64,000 bases of DNA from Heloderma charlesbogerti (Eukaryota > Chordata > Lepidosauria > Squamata > Helodermatidae): contig JANEZZ010001866.1 of assembly GCA_026122225.1 (NCBI GenBank), positions 496,001 through 560,000 on the forward strand. Direction: 5' to 3'. Shown piece by piece: positions 28,601-35,980 of the stretch. Each line of letters begins with the position of its first letter. Within the stretch, counting starts at the first letter, position 1. The translations under genes were made by a program, and so were the position numbers. The notes beneath the pieces were generated by a model, which was given only the letters and a program-made list of their open reading frames with translations, did not search any database and was not told where the DNA came from.

Positions 28601-29738
28601 GGGCTTCTTCCTGTTCTGCCCTCATCAGTACAACCCCGGTGTGGCACAAAATGGTTGCCTTGCTTTTCGCTCAGCACCTCTGTCAACAGAGTCAGTTCTG
28701 AAAATGCAGGGAAGTGGGAGAATTGCAGGAGGGTGCTCTAGAGCAACCTTCCCCAAGTTGGCGCCCTCCAGGTGTGTTAGACTACAACTCCCATCGCCCC
28801 ATGCTGGTTGTGGGATGATGGGAGTTGTAGTCTGATGCAATTGGAGGGTGCCAGGTGGACGAAGGCTGCTCGAGACCAAAGATGTTACTCAAGGTTGTTA
28901 TTATTAATTACATTTATATACCGCCCCATCATGGAAGCTCTTGGGGGGTTACAGAAGTTAAAATATTAAAATACAATATGCAAAGTTTAAAAGCCATTTA
29001 CACAAAAGCACACAGTCAACATACACAAACAACATATAACTAAAAACAGCTTTGAACTGTCAGTCATAACTAAAGACACATCCAGGACCGATCAAAACTC
29101 ATCATGTGCTGCCAAATGCCTGGGAAAAGAGTGAGGTCTTATCCTGTGCCAAAAAGATAACGATGTCGGTGCCAGGTGGATCTCATTGGGGAGCTTGTTC
29201 CACAGATGGCGGGCCACCACTGAGAAGGCCCTCTCCCTCATTGCCACCTTCTGAGCTTCCCTCGGAGGAGGCACCCGGAGGAAGACCTTAGATGCAGAGC
29301 ACAGTGCACAGGTCAGTTCATTTCGGGAGAGATCTCCAGTTAGAAGCCAAGGGCTGTTCCTGATCCCCTCTGCTTGTCAAATCCTCCTCTAAACTGGGAA
29401 CTAGCACACACTTATCAAGGGCTCCTCAATTATTGTCCATTTCATGCCCTCCTTCATGCAAAGCAGTCTTTTGCACATTGCGCTAGTGTGTGTCAGCTTT
29501 GGGACATGATTCCAGCATGTATGTGGTGTTGCCATTTGGCAATGCATTATTTCCTGCCATGAACTGTTGCTCCAAAAGCATTCCACAAAACGACATTTTC
29601 GGGAAGCTGGTCCGCTGCGCCCTCCTTGTCCTTGAGAGTGGCGGCCACAGGCAGAGAAGAGAAGGCAAGCAACTTTGGAGAGCCAAGCATGCTTTCTGGC
29701 CACCCAGATGTATCACCAAAGGACCATTCAGTGGGCAG

Positions 29739-29777
<39 letters not shown>

Positions 29778-32404
29778 TGGAGCCTACACACACGACAATG
29801 GCCACATTAGGATGATGATGAAGGTTCATCCATATTATTATGGACCACAACTGCAAACAGGAATAGATTCAAAGACACGCGTTCCAGGAGCATTTTCCTC
29901 TGCTTCTTGTAACATGGCCTACACTGCAAGACAATAGCTGATTGACACAAGGTGATTTGGCCTCGAAAAGGTCCGGGTGCCCACAACATGTTCTGCAAGT
30001 GATGGGAATTGTGTCACAAGCCAGTTTGTTTTGAAGATGCTCCAGAATTCTTTCATCTTCTTGTCCCCAAGAGGGAGCCTGAATGAAACTCATCCCTGGC
30101 ATTATGTAACACTCACTTCTTCCACTTCCTAATGAAAAACACAGCACTCCCTGCCGCCTGGAGACTGGAGATCTACAGCTCAGAGGAAGGGAGGAAGGGA
30201 AGGAACAGGGCACAGAAACAGGGCACAAGGCACGTTGTAGATGAGGGGTGGGCAGAAGGCAGATCTCCAGGGGTTTGGGACTTCAACACCCAGAGGCCCC
30301 TGCCTGCATGCATGGCCAGTGGTCAGGAATGCTGGGAGCTGAAGTCCAAAACACCTGGAGATCCACTTTCTGCCCACCCCTGTTGTAGGTGAGACAGAGA
30401 GAACCCAGTAGAACCCAGTTGCCCAAAGCAATCGGCTCCAGCCACCAGGCTTTGCCTGTTCCATAATGATCTAGAACCAGCTAGACAATAGAGACGCCTC
30501 AGACCTTGACAAACAAAGGCAGCGTTCTTCTCTTGTTCGCCTTGGACAACTGGGTGCCCTTCAGATGTGTTGGACTGCAACCCCCATCACCCCCAGCAAG
30601 ATGGGAGTTGCAGTTGAACACATCTGGAGGGCATCATGCTGGGGAAGGCTGGTCTTGGCCTTCAATGGCACGTCATGATGATCTCCTGCACCAGGGCAAC
30701 GGAATGCAATTAACGGGAGCAACGGAGCAAAACCACACAATGAAATCCGCCCAGCTAGCATTCCCGCCCGCAGCGGCCATACAGCGAATCTGGCATCAGT
30801 AACACACAGCTCCGAGGTTCCGGCAGCTCTTCTGCCTGGGAGAAGCACCATGGTTTACGTAACCTGCGCCTTAAACACAGTCTCCAAGGGGGAGGGGCAC
30901 CAATCCCAGCCACCTCAATTCGGACTCCTAGGAGTCTTTTAAAATAACACACACACACACCCTGCCAGGTGCAAAATTTGGGGAGAGGGCAGGACAGAAT
31001 GCAGTTTGGCACCGGCTCCTTTAGGAATGCAGACATACACAATCATCACCCAAGCAAGTTGGAGGTCCAGATGCAATAACAAGAGACCTTGGGAAAATTT
31101 CCCACCGTCGGATATTGCTGGAGGCAAGGAAGGTAAAAACGCAGCCCAGAGGGTGAGCGATGGCCACAATCTAAGGCACGTTGTGGGCTAGACAGGAAAC
31201 GTGCCTGATGTAGTCATTCTACACCTGTAAAGAGTTACACCAGAGCTTACGCCTACCAGGCAGCCATGTCCTCTGACAGGAAGGAAAGACACTCTGTGCA
31301 TCCTCAGAGACCCTCCTCAGCCTTACTACTTCACCTTGTTCCAGGGCAGAGCCCCAGTTCACATCGGGTCCCGCTCTGTGCCCTCAACTGCCTTTGCTCC
31401 ATGGTGACCTTGATCCCCTAATCCAGCCTTCCCCAACCCTCCAGCTGGCTGGGGATTACAGGAGTTGTAGTCCAACACATCTGGAGGTCACTAGGTTGCA
31501 GCAGGCTGCCCAAATCTGATCTGAACACCAGGCCTCAGTTCTGGAACATGGGAGGTAGTCACAAAGCCTCTGAGCATATGAAGACTTCAATTGCCATCAC
31601 CACCAGGCAACCACAGTTCCTCCTGCACATCCAGAGTGAAGGGGGAAGAGGAGAAAGAGGGGCACATGGTCCCCAAGAGCTCTGCCCCCTTAAACCTCCT
31701 TTTCCTCTCCATTTTTGAGCAAATTCACCACTGTCTTGGGCCCTACACCCTGCTTCTTATTTTGGGAGCCCTCAGGATGTGCCTAGTCTTCCAGGACTGG
31801 GGGGTGGGGGCCCCAATTCACCCACTGGTGCAAATCCGACAAGCAGAGTGAAAATGGGGAAAGCCTCTTTTCTCTCTCGCCCCAACAGAAGAAGGGGGCG
31901 TCTTCAGCGCGCCCCCGCGGCCAGCCACCTCCGGATCTTTCCCTTGGTGATGCCAGCCCCAGCGAAACACAAGGCCAGGCGGCCCCCTCTATGCCGTCTT
32001 CTCCCGCCCGCGACCCCACCACTGACGCTCCGGCTCGCCGCACCCTCCTGGCCAGAGCCCCCCCGGGAGGATGAACGCCCCCATCCCTCCGGCCCCCAAA
32101 GCAAGCGCCCCCCCGGCTCCCCTCGCCCTTTCCAGCTGCGCGCGGCCGCCTCCGAAAAAGGAGCTGCCCCGAGGGGAAGGCAAAGACCCCGCCAGCCAGG
32201 CGGGCGGGCTGACTGGCTGCTCCCGCGGCGACCCACCTCCTTCTTGGCGGTGCGCAGGAGGCGCTGGCGGTTCTCGGCCTCGGCGGGCAGCAGCAGCAGC
32301 GACGACGGCGTGAAGGCGCGCAGGGCGGCCGAGCCGGACGCCGCGCCCCGGCTGCCCGCGCCCGCAGCCCCCCGGCGGCCCGCGGCAGCTGCCGCCGCCG
32401 CCAT
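596..32404 (-). CDS. SGSM1: SGSM1, 5' part of gene (10 coding exons, 3' end outside window)
   Basis: Small G protein signaling modulator 1 (also called RUTBC2), a cytosolic RUN-TBC protein. The family binds Rap and Rab GTPases, and its C-terminal TBC domain acts as a Rab GAP. Ten minus-strand exons with GT-AG borders and matching phases join to 421 residues without a stop. The ATG at 32404 has A at -3 and G at +4. Residues 1-35 are Ala/Gly/Ser-rich. After them comes [16 protein letters not shown], then the conserved block beginning [13 protein letters not shown]. The RUN domain covers roughly residues 75-225, followed by the region reported to bind Rab9. SGSM1 is preferred over SGSM2 because of [18 protein letters not shown] and [16 protein letters not shown]. 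The TBC exons must lie left of base 1. Introns total about 30 kb and are full of repeats. Confidence 0.95.
962..1108 (+). repeat. tRNA-derived SINE, 3' part
   Basis: Holds the SINE body and tail: CCTGGAGAGACGCTGCCAGT, GGGCTAGATGAACCGATGGT, GGTATAAGGCAGCTTCCTA. The tail resembles CR1 3' ends. Confidence 0.65.
1267..1334 (-). CDS. SGSM1: SGSM1 coding exon 9
   Basis: Encodes residues 344-366 and one base of V367: [23 protein letters not shown]. The acceptor is TTGCAG and the donor GTAAGA. A 5'-truncated BovB is inserted in the intron on its upstream side. Confidence 0.95.
1634..1727. repeat. Compound microsatellite (GT)n(TA)n(AC)n(ATAC)n
   Basis: About 14 GT units, a TATATATA bridge, about 11 AC units, then CATA repeats. 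The half (GT)n-(TA)n-(AC)n is self-complementary. It abuts the truncated BovB. Confidence 0.9.
1728..3596 (+). mobile_element. BovB (RTE-clade) LINE, 5'-truncated, broken
   Basis: Non-LTR retrotransposon of the BovB group. The endonuclease end is missing. Seen: [15 protein letters not shown], the RT block [60 protein letters not shown], the catalytic YADD right after an in-frame TGA (about 2816), then [19 protein letters not shown] and the 3' end GAAGAGTCGGACACGACTGA. Stops and a frame shift make it inactive. Confidence 0.95.
4446..4502. repeat. Foldback MITE, half copy
   Basis: CATGGCTGGGAATGATGGGA then GTTGCAGTCCAACATATCTG GGGAAGGCTG: the 3' half of the palindromic family. The stretches 3600-4445 and 4503-5670 show no recognisable gene or other repeat. 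Confidence 0.6.
5668..5852. repeat. Interspersed repeat with TTAAAGACTAACAAA core
   Basis: Contains GCACCTTAAAGACTAACAAA, AAGCTTCTGTAGTGTACTGG, GATGAAGTGGACTGTAGGCC and a complementary TAGTCTTTAAGTTGCCACAA end. A semi-palindromic family with at least six other pieces in the window. Class unknown to me. Confidence 0.65.
5988..6112 (-). CDS. SGSM1: SGSM1 coding exon 8
   Basis: Encodes residues 303-343 and two bases of S344: [40 protein letters not shown]. The acceptor is CCCTAG and the donor GTGAGC. Confidence 0.95.
6597..6728 (-). CDS. SGSM1: SGSM1 coding exon 7
   Basis: Encodes residues 259-302 in whole codons: [44 protein letters not shown]. The acceptor is CTCCTAG and the donor GTGAGT. 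It lies in the Rab9-binding part described for the family. Confidence 0.95.
7240..7333. repeat. Foldback MITE, degenerate
   Basis: GGGCTTCCCCAACATGG, CCCAGCCAGTATGGCTATGC and TGGGAGTGATGGGAGTCATA form a decayed palindrome of the hAT-like family. Confidence 0.55.
7334..7925 (-). mobile_element. CR1-like LINE 3' end, antisense (split by BovB piece)
   Basis: Begins AAGAATGTAAGAAGAGCCCT, GCTGGATCAGACC, the complement of the (TTCTTATG) 3' end of CR1. Includes CCCATGTTCCCCAGCAACTG and CCCCTTTTAAAGCC. A short BovB piece interrupts it at 7652-7800. Confidence 0.75.
7607..7845 (+). mobile_element. BovB 3'-end insertion (7652-7800) flanked by 45-bp direct repeats
   Basis: Direct repeats 7607-7651 and 7801-7845 are identical and begin GTTGGTGGCCATCACTATG. 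Between them lies a 149-bp piece matching the BovB end (GAGCACGCTCCGGGAGAGAG, GGAAGGCCTGG), finishing in (AAC)n. The repeats are host CR1 sequence, so they are a target duplication. Confidence 0.85.
8042..8187 (-). CDS. SGSM1: SGSM1 coding exon 6 (RUN domain end)
   Basis: Encodes residues 210-258: [35 protein letters not shown] and [11 protein letters not shown]. It ends in phase 0 before GTAGGT. The sequence matches the end of the RUN domain in SGSM1. Confidence 0.95.
8948..9015 (-). CDS. SGSM1: SGSM1 coding exon 5 (RUN domain)
   Basis: Encodes residues 187-209 and one base of V210: [20 protein letters not shown] then SLL. The acceptor is TGTACAG and the donor GTAACG. Confidence 0.95.
9291..9690 (-). 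mobile_element. CR1-like LINE 3' end, antisense
   Basis: AATATAAGAACATAATAAGA, CACTGCCTCTGATCCTGGAG, CCCCTTTTAAAGCCATCCAA and TGTGCTGTGTGAAGAAGGC, the same family as at 7334. Confidence 0.75.
10183..10222 (-). mobile_element. CR1-like LINE 3' tip, antisense
   Basis: ATAAGAACATAAAAAGAGCT, GTGCTGGATCAGACC only. A very short 3' terminal fragment. Confidence 0.6.
10235..10650 (-). mobile_element. L2-like LINE fragment, antisense
   Basis: TGCTCTCCAAGCGAAGTACA, CCCTTGGGAGGAGGTTCCAC, CTACAGAAAAGGCCCTGTCT: the complement of the common LINE C-terminal motif (AFSVAAPRLWNxLP type). Family assignment is tentative. Confidence 0.5.
10817..10969 (-). CDS. SGSM1: SGSM1 coding exon 4 (RUN domain)
   Basis: Encodes residues 136-186 and two bases of S187, including [16 protein letters not shown] and [20 protein letters not shown]. 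The acceptor is CTGAAG. Choosing it restores ARNQ at the phase left by exon 3; the nearby AG at GTGTCCAG would break the frame. The donor is GTAAAG. Confidence 0.92.
11405..11492 (+). mobile_element. CR1 LINE 3' tip
   Basis: TTCCTGCACTGAGCAGGGGG, TTGGACTCGATGGTCTTGTA, then ATTCTATGATTCTAT, the terminal octamer repeat of CR1. Confidence 0.85.
11601..11763 (-). CDS. SGSM1: SGSM1 coding exon 3 (RUN domain start)
   Basis: Encodes residues 82-135 and two bases of residue 136: [20 protein letters not shown], then [15 protein letters not shown] and the helix [10 protein letters not shown]. The acceptor is CCAG and the donor GTACGT. Phases fit both neighbours. Confidence 0.95.
12738..12992 (+). mobile_element. 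tRNA-derived squamate SINE (GCCAGTGTGGTGTAGTGG family)
   Basis: The head has an A-box-like GTGTAGTGGTTTGGGTG and a B-box-like GGGTTCTAGATCCC. The body has GGGCCAGTCACAGACTCTCA and CACAGGGTTGCTGTTGTGAG. The AT tail is AATAAAATAAAGAAATAAAT. Confidence 0.8.
13522..13610. repeat. Foldback MITE
   Basis: CAGCCTTTCCCCACCCTGGA and the complement AAGGCTGG at the end, with CAGATGTGTTGGA and TCCAACACATCTGG as inner arms. Confidence 0.65.
13815..14255 (+). mobile_element. L2-like LINE C-terminal coding fragment and 3' end
   Basis: Frames read [17 protein letters not shown] and a [12 protein letters not shown] block over GGCCTTCTCAGAGGTGGCCT, TTTTGGAATGCTCTCCCC, the eroded AFSVAAPRFWNALP motif. Then a T-rich 3' region. 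Confidence 0.55.
14865..15135. promoter_or_regulatory. Candidate conserved non-coding element in SGSM1 intron 2
   Basis: Non-repetitive, no ORF, with clustered factor-like motifs: TTATTATGCTAATAATGG, GATGACTCAAATTAAG, CATCTGCAGCTG and CTATAAATAA (MEF2-type). Such density is typical of enhancers. No comparative data are available here. Confidence 0.35.
15260..15712 (+). mobile_element. L2-like LINE 3' fragment
   Basis: GAGAGGGCCATTTCAGTGGT, GGCCCCCAAGTTCTGGAG and TTTTAGTCTCCAGGCAAAGG repeat the motif order of the fragment at 13815. T-rich end follows. Confidence 0.5.
15790..16036 (+). mobile_element. CR1 LINE 3' end
   Basis: CAGGAAGCCAGATTCCAGCC, CCAATTCCCTAGGGAGGCGG, GGGCTCTCCCACACTGGAGG, GGACTCGATGGCCTTGTAGG, ATTCTATGCTTCTGTG. 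Same layout as the CR1 at 44082. Confidence 0.85.
16108..16190 (-). repeat. tRNA-derived SINE head, antisense
   Basis: GCCCAGGATTGAACTGGGGG, CTTCAGCTGGCAAAGCAGGG, AATGAGCTGTG: the antisense tRNA-like head. Confidence 0.5.
16373..16448 (-). CDS. SGSM1: SGSM1 coding exon 2
   Basis: Encodes residues 57-81, [13 protein letters not shown] through SSHIISFC, plus one base. The acceptor is a T-rich tract ending in AG at 16449-16450. The donor GTAAGT follows at 16372. This is the most conserved N-terminal block of SGSM1. Confidence 0.95.
17526..17541. repeat. G homopolymer
   Basis: Sixteen consecutive G. Length in the read may not be reliable. Flanks 16500-17900 contain no recognisable gene. Confidence 0.8.
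17909..18010. repeat. Foldback MITE
   Basis: GTGCCTTCCAGAGGTGTTGG, ATTCCCATCACTCCCAGCC and CAATACATCTGGAGCACACC form the palindrome. Confidence 0.6.
18405..18478 (+). repeat. Interspersed repeat (TGTAAGCTCCTTGGGGCAG family)
   Basis: TTGTAAGCTCCTTGGGGCAG, AGACTTGATCTC, CTGTAAAGCACCATG. Related pieces at 23030 and 57165. Class unknown to me. Confidence 0.5.
18480..18716 (-). mobile_element. tRNA-derived squamate SINE, antisense
   Basis: Full antisense copy of the family at 12738: TTTATATCCTGCCTTTTCCT at the tail, ACAACAACCCTGTGAGGCAG in the body and CTAACCACTACACCACACTG at the tRNA-like head. Confidence 0.8.
19255..19358. repeat. Foldback MITE
   Basis: CCTGCTGCCCTCCAGACGTG and GTCCAACACATCTGGAGGGC arms around GGCCATGCTGGCTGGGAATG. 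Confidence 0.65.
21325..21402 (-). repeat. tRNA-derived SINE head, antisense
   Basis: GCCGGGGATTGAACCTGGGA, TCTTCTGCGTGCAAAGCAGA: antisense tRNA-like head with B box. Confidence 0.65.
21868..22050 (+). mobile_element. tRNA-derived SINE
   Basis: GGGGCCGTAACTCCATGGCA, CTTTGCATGTGGAAGGTCCC, AGGTTCAACCCCCAG, then GATCGACCAAGGGTCTGTCT near the CR1-like tail. Confidence 0.7.
22240..22545 (+). mobile_element. CR1-like LINE 3' end
   Basis: Sense copy: GGACGGCTTTAAAAGGCAAT, CAGTATCAGAGGCAGTATGC, GAATGCTGGACTAGATGGAC, CTCTTCTTATGTCCTTATG. The last part is the (TTCTTATG) 3' repeat. Confidence 0.8.
23510..23895. repeat. Possible larger foldback DNA transposon remnant
   Basis: Ends AGCAATCCTATGGCTG and CGCATAGGATTGTGCCC are near-complementary, about 375 bp apart. 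The interior is GC-rich with no ORF of known type. Terminal motif is shared with the smaller foldbacks at 26940 and 38160. Confidence 0.45.
24862..25002. repeat. Foldback MITE, hAT-type ends
   Basis: Termini CAGGGCTGGACAACTTGTGG and CCACAAGTTGCCCAGCCCTG are complementary; both arms contain CCCTCCAGAT. CAGGG...CAA ends are usual for hAT elements. Flanks TCTTGCAG/TCTTAGAA only partly agree as an 8-bp duplication. Confidence 0.75.
26100..26560. promoter_or_regulatory. Candidate regulatory element with RFX X-box (SGSM1 intron 1)
   Basis: Unique sequence with a perfect palindromic X-box GTTTCCATGGAAAC at 26139-26152, a CCAAT at 26156-26160 and TTAATTAA-type homeobox motifs near 26490-26520. The 79-codon frame over 26159-26398 has no family match. 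Confidence 0.35.
26940..27035. repeat. Foldback MITE, second family
   Basis: GGGCACGATCCTAGGCACGT at one end and GAGGATTGCGCCC at the other, around CAGCTCCCAGCACTCCCCAG. Related to 38160 and 63795. A truncated copy of the first family lies at 26775-26830. Confidence 0.55.
27363..27712 (+). mobile_element. Sauria-type SINE
   Basis: tRNA-derived head GTGGCTTAGTGGTTAAGACG, then GGTCGGCAGGTCAGCAGTTC, GTAACAGCG-like body, CATGCCGGCCACATGACCAC, GGACAGCGCTGGCTCTTCGG and tail TAGAGTCGGACACGACTGG. The tail shares 17 bases with the local BovB 3' end. The family is known from squamates. Confidence 0.88.
27713..27838 (+). mobile_element. BovB 3'-end fragment
   Basis: GAGATGGCTAGATAGCATCA, GAGCACGCTCCGGGAGAGAG, GGTCCATGGGGTCACGAAGA, CTGAACAACAAC. 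Directly follows the Sauria SINE. Confidence 0.85.
28741..28868. repeat. Foldback MITE, well preserved
   Basis: Arms AACCTTCCCCAAGTTGGCGC and the matching end GCCAGGTGGACGAAGGCTGC; inner arms ACTACAACTCCCATC and GATGGGAGTTGTAGT are perfect complements. Confidence 0.75.
28890..29300 (-). mobile_element. L2-like LINE fragment, antisense
   Basis: TTATATACCGCCCCATCATG, GGGGAGCTTGTTCCACAGAT, ACTGAGAAGGCCCTCTCCC: complement of the LINE C-terminal motif read as [20 protein letters not shown]. Confidence 0.6.
29740..29773. repeat. (AC)n microsatellite
   Basis: Seventeen AC units. Smaller CA runs lie at 18867, 20583, 30950 and 37484. Confidence 0.9.
30244..30385. repeat. Foldback MITE, hAT-type ends
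   Basis: AGGGGTGGGCAGAAGGCAGA and TCTGCCCACCCCT are complementary ends; inner arms GATCTCCAGG and CCTGGAGATC. Confidence 0.7.
30546..30650. repeat. Foldback MITE
   Basis: GTGCCCTTCAGATGTGTTGG and GAACACATCTGGAGGGCATC arms around CCCCCATCACCCCCAGC. Confidence 0.65.
31422..31515. repeat. Foldback MITE
   Basis: CCAGCCTTCCCCAACCCTCC and GGTTGCAGCAGGCTG ends, with GGAGTTGTAGTCCAACACAT inside. Confidence 0.6.
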
Positions 32405-32640
32405 CCTGCTGCTCGCCCGTCGTCGGGAGCGCACAGTGAGTCGCCGGCCGCGCAGGGGCGGAGGAGAGCAGCGGAGGGCGGGCGCCGCCGAGGAGGGCTT
32501 GGCCAGCCGCGCCGCCCCCTCGCTCCGCCGCCCCGCCCCGCGCTGCGCCGCCGGCCGCTGAGCGATCCTTGCTGCTGCTGCGTCCGGGATCGCGCTGCGC
32601 CGCCTCCTCTCCCTCGCTGCAAGGCCGCGCAGAGGACTAG
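31880..32640 (-). promoter_or_regulatory. SGSM1: CpG island around SGSM1 exon 1 (probable promoter)
   Basis: Dense CpG and GC-box-like runs (for example CCGCCCCGCCCCGCG near 32530) surround the first coding exon. No TATA box is evident. This is the usual promoter type for a widely expressed gene. The transcription start should lie between about 32430 and 32640. Very long overlapping ORFs here are products of GC bias. Confidence 0.75.
32237..32404 (-). CDS. SGSM1: SGSM1 coding exon 1
   Basis: Encodes residues 1-56 and ends in phase 0 at a GTGGGT donor. It lies inside a CpG island. The first 35 residues are low-complexity Ala/Gly/Arg/Ser with a short LLLLP run. The conserved N-terminus of the family follows ([16 protein letters not shown]). 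No in-frame ATG was seen upstream in the open stretch; the frame opens at a GTG near 32434. Confidence 0.9.
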
Positions 32641-33570
32641 CTGCTTGACAGCCGACGCATCACTCCCGGCAACCGCTGCCGTAGCCTTCCCCAGGCCGGC
32701 GCCCTCCAGAGGTGTTTCTAGATCGTGCAACGCCTCCGGAGGGGCCGGCTTGGGGAAGGCGAGGCAAGGCGGCCTCCCGAACGGGCGCCCCTATTTAGGG
32801 CCATTCTGGTTGGTCCCGAGAAAGCTCTTGCCCGACTGTGAATTTTGCCCAAACTTTCCTAACACAACCCTGGGAGCCCTGCAAACAGAGGCATCGGGCA
32901 GCCCCCAAACGCCCTAAAGGTGGGCTGTGAGCCTGCTCACCCACAGCATCCCCAGCCATTAAGGATCCGGCCTGTTCCCAGCTGCGGAGACCCCACCCCT
33001 TCCTTTGCAGAGCCTGGTCCTGGGTCCTGCTTCTTGGTCACACTGCAGTGTGACAGAACCTTGGGAACCTAAGATCTGCAGAAAAAGAAGGAAAGAAGGT
33101 TAGACAATTCAGACAGATGTGCAGAGAAGGAAGGAGAGAGGGATGAGCACCAAGCAATCTCCACTCCTGAATTCCCCACAAACCCACACAGGGATGGTTC
33201 ACACAAACACATCCTTCCCCATGTGATGACCTGCATGCATGAATGGGCCATGGAAGTTGGAATTTAGGTATCACCTAAACTTTTTGTTTTTTAATCATTC
33301 TGTTTGTACCTTCATCTGCCCTTCATCCACCAAGCTTTCATTTCCCTCATTCACACACTCTGCTTTATTTCCCCATACCTGACGACAGACACCTGACAGT
33401 GTGAACGGAGATGTCACTGAAAAGTCAGTGGGGGTGACATCCAGACACATCTGTAAGGTTACACCTCCAATGGCCATCTGTTCATACCACAGCATGTCAT
33501 CGAGATGTTGCAGCTGTGCAGGGAGAACTCTGCAGGTGTGGGAGCAGAGAGGAACCACGTGATGAAATTA

Positions 33571-34125
33571 ACATAAGAACAGCCTAACATAAGAACAGCA
33601 GTGCTGGATCAGACCAAAAGCCGATCTTGCCCAGCATTCTGTTCCTACAGTGGCCAGCCAGGTGCCTATGGGAAACCCACAAGGAGGACATGAGCACAAC
33701 ACACCCTCCCGCCCATGTTCCCCAGCAACTGGTGTAGAGGGACATACTGCCTCTGATGCTGGAGGTAGCATAGAGCCATCCGGACTAGTAGGCATTGATA
33801 GCCTTCTCTCCCATGTCCAATTCCTTTTAAAACCATCCAAATTGATGGCCATCAGTACATCCTGCGATAGCAAATTCTATAGTTTAACTATGCGCTGTGA
33901 GAAGTCCTTCCTTTTATCCATCCTGAATCTCCCACCAATCAGCTTCATTGGATGACCCCATTTGGTTTTTGGTATTATGAGAGAGGGAGAAAAATGTCTC
34001 CCTCTCCACTTTCTCCACACCATACATAATTTTGTACACCTCTATCATGTCTCCCCTCACTCGGCTTTTATCTAAACTAAACACCTGTGTGAACCTGTCC
34101 ATAGACCAGCCCTGCACAATGTGTG
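33571..34125 (-). mobile_element. CR1-like LINE 3' end, antisense, long copy
   Basis: Starts ACATAAGAACAGCCTAACAT, then GTGCTGGATCAGACCAAAAG, CTGCCTCTGATGCTGGAGGT, CCCACCAATCAGCTTCATTG, CTCTATCATGTCTCCCCTCA, the last being the complement of the CR1 ORF2 end (LRGDMIEVYK). Confidence 0.8.
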
Positions 34126-34224
34126 ATGAAATGCAGCATGCAGCGACCCACTACTAGGGGACTGGTTTACCTGGTTTGGGTGTCTCCGGGGGTGGGGGGT
34201 TCAGGCACCTGGCTAGTGCATTGA

Positions 34225-34530
34225 ATTATGGTTAGAATTCGTCTCCCACCCTTCAAATAAATTTCCAGGGCAGCTTACAATACATTAAAGGGTACAATAA
34301 AAAGCATTTTAAAATGTAAACACACTACAGACTAAAAGCAGCAAGATCTGAAATTAAAAAGAATGTCAGCCTAATAACCTGTTGGAAATAAAACACTTTT
34401 GAATAAAAGCCTTGGAGAAAAAAGAAGGGTCTTTGCCTTGTGCGAAAATGACTTCTGCATAGGTGCTAGCCAAGCCTCTCTGGGGAGATCCTTCCAGAAT
34501 GGTGCAGCTTGGTGATGGGTCAGATGTTTT
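34225..34530 (-). mobile_element. L2-like LINE fragment, antisense
   Basis: CAGGGCAGCTTACAATACAT, TTTGAATAAAAGCCTTGGAG and CTCTGGGGAGATCCTTCCAG follow the same order as 28890. Confidence 0.5.
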
Positions 34531-35369
34531 ATGGGGCTAGTCCATTTGGTCCCTCTTTTGTCTTACATTTGTGTGTGTGGCTCTCTAGACTTGCCATTCA
34601 TCAGGGTTTGTCTCTCTTCCAAGGATCTCTAGAAGTCAAATCTTAGAGTTGGGAGTCGATGCATCGTGTCCAGAGTCAATACATGTGTGAGAACATACAA
34701 GCCCCGTATTCACACACTGCATCAACTGAGGTATATTTCAACGTATTGATAAGGTATTGTAGCACATTGTGTTTTTTCTGTAGTGCAGCTTTAACCAAAT
34801 GAATAAACACACTCCTGGCTTTTGAACTGGTGGAAGAGGTGTGGTTGTCAAATAAATTAATACAGAACCCAGAAGGCAGAGTAGAACCTTCAGCGACGTG
34901 TAAGAGTAGAGAGTGCTCAGCCAGCGATCCTGGGGTGCATTTTAAGGATATTTCAGGGCTTCACTTGCCTCCAAGATAGGCTACAGGTAAGGTCAAATTT
35001 GGGAACAGGTGGACAAGGAGCAGAAGAGCCAGAGAAATGATTATAGACAGGCTGAAGGTCAGTGCTGGATGAGAAGCCCAGGACCAGAGGCAAGCGTGGT
35101 GCCATAGCCAGGCAGGCAGAGGGTTGGCTTCTGAGGCCGCAACAGCTTTCTAGTGCCTGGCAGGTCCCGACTGGCTTCCCTGAGGCCTAGTGGATGTGAC
35201 ACATGAGGTAAAGATGGCACTGGAAACTGGAGACCCTGGTTCAAGAGTATGCCCCTATTTGGGGCTGAAATGGTGTAGGGTTTGCTAGCCTATACCCCCC
35301 TCCCCCAAAGAACCCTCCTTCATTTCCTCATTTATGTAAAGTTTGATGCTTCTTAATTTTCAAAGGCCT

Positions 35370-35700
35370 CGGCCTCCTCCGTTAACCTCATCAAGGGCTG
35401 AGCAGTCCGGTTTCCCCTCCAAGGGCCCTGGTCCCTTCCTTGACTGGCGAGGATGAAATGGAGCCAGAGGAAAGATCTTCTGGGGCTCTGGGGGAAATGT
35501 AACGGGCTGCTGCCCAGCCTCCTTGCCTCCTTAACACTTCTTTTCCTGGGCCTCTCATCATCCCTCACTTAGTTTCTAAGGGGCGTTTCCATAGAAACAG
35601 GATGCCTCTGCTCCTCCTCAGCAGCTCCACTTCCGTCATCCCCCATCCATGACCGAGCAGCCCGCTAATCAGCCCAATCGGCGCAGCATCGCCAGCCCTT
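35370..35700. promoter_or_regulatory. Candidate intergenic regulatory element with X-box-like site
   Basis: Unique sequence containing GTTTCCATAGAAAC at 35585-35598 (one change from a perfect RFX X-box), CTTCCGTCAT and GCTAATCAGCCCAAT. Lies 3.2 kb from SGSM1 exon 1 and 6.3 kb from the transporter start. Confidence 0.35.
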
Positions 35701-35980
35701 GGCCTCGCTTTTTTCTTTTTCATGACAAAATATAATTTTGTTTTGTATTTTGTAGATTGTATCACATTGGTACACTGCAAAGGACAAATAACATATGAGC
35801 AGAAACTCCTCATATCGTCAATATTCCTTGTGTAACATTTGCACTAGGTCTCATAGGCATATTCCAAGAAAAGAAGAATGGATCCTGGGTTTGCAGAAAT
35901 GTCTCCTTTGCACTATATCTGCCTTCCCAAGGATATTTGTCAGAGGCAGATAATGTTAATCAACATTGTATTGGATACAC

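Noticed and set aside
596..32404. SGSM2 in place of SGSM1
   Set aside because: SGSM2-type residues (for example at the IALC and KSGGTLVLV positions) are replaced by the SGSM1 forms ISFC and [10 protein letters not shown].
31779..32730. Long overlapping frames (up to 315 codons) on both strands
   Set aside because: They lie in the CpG island, where GC bias removes stops. Only the minus-strand frame ending at the 32236 donor matches a protein family.
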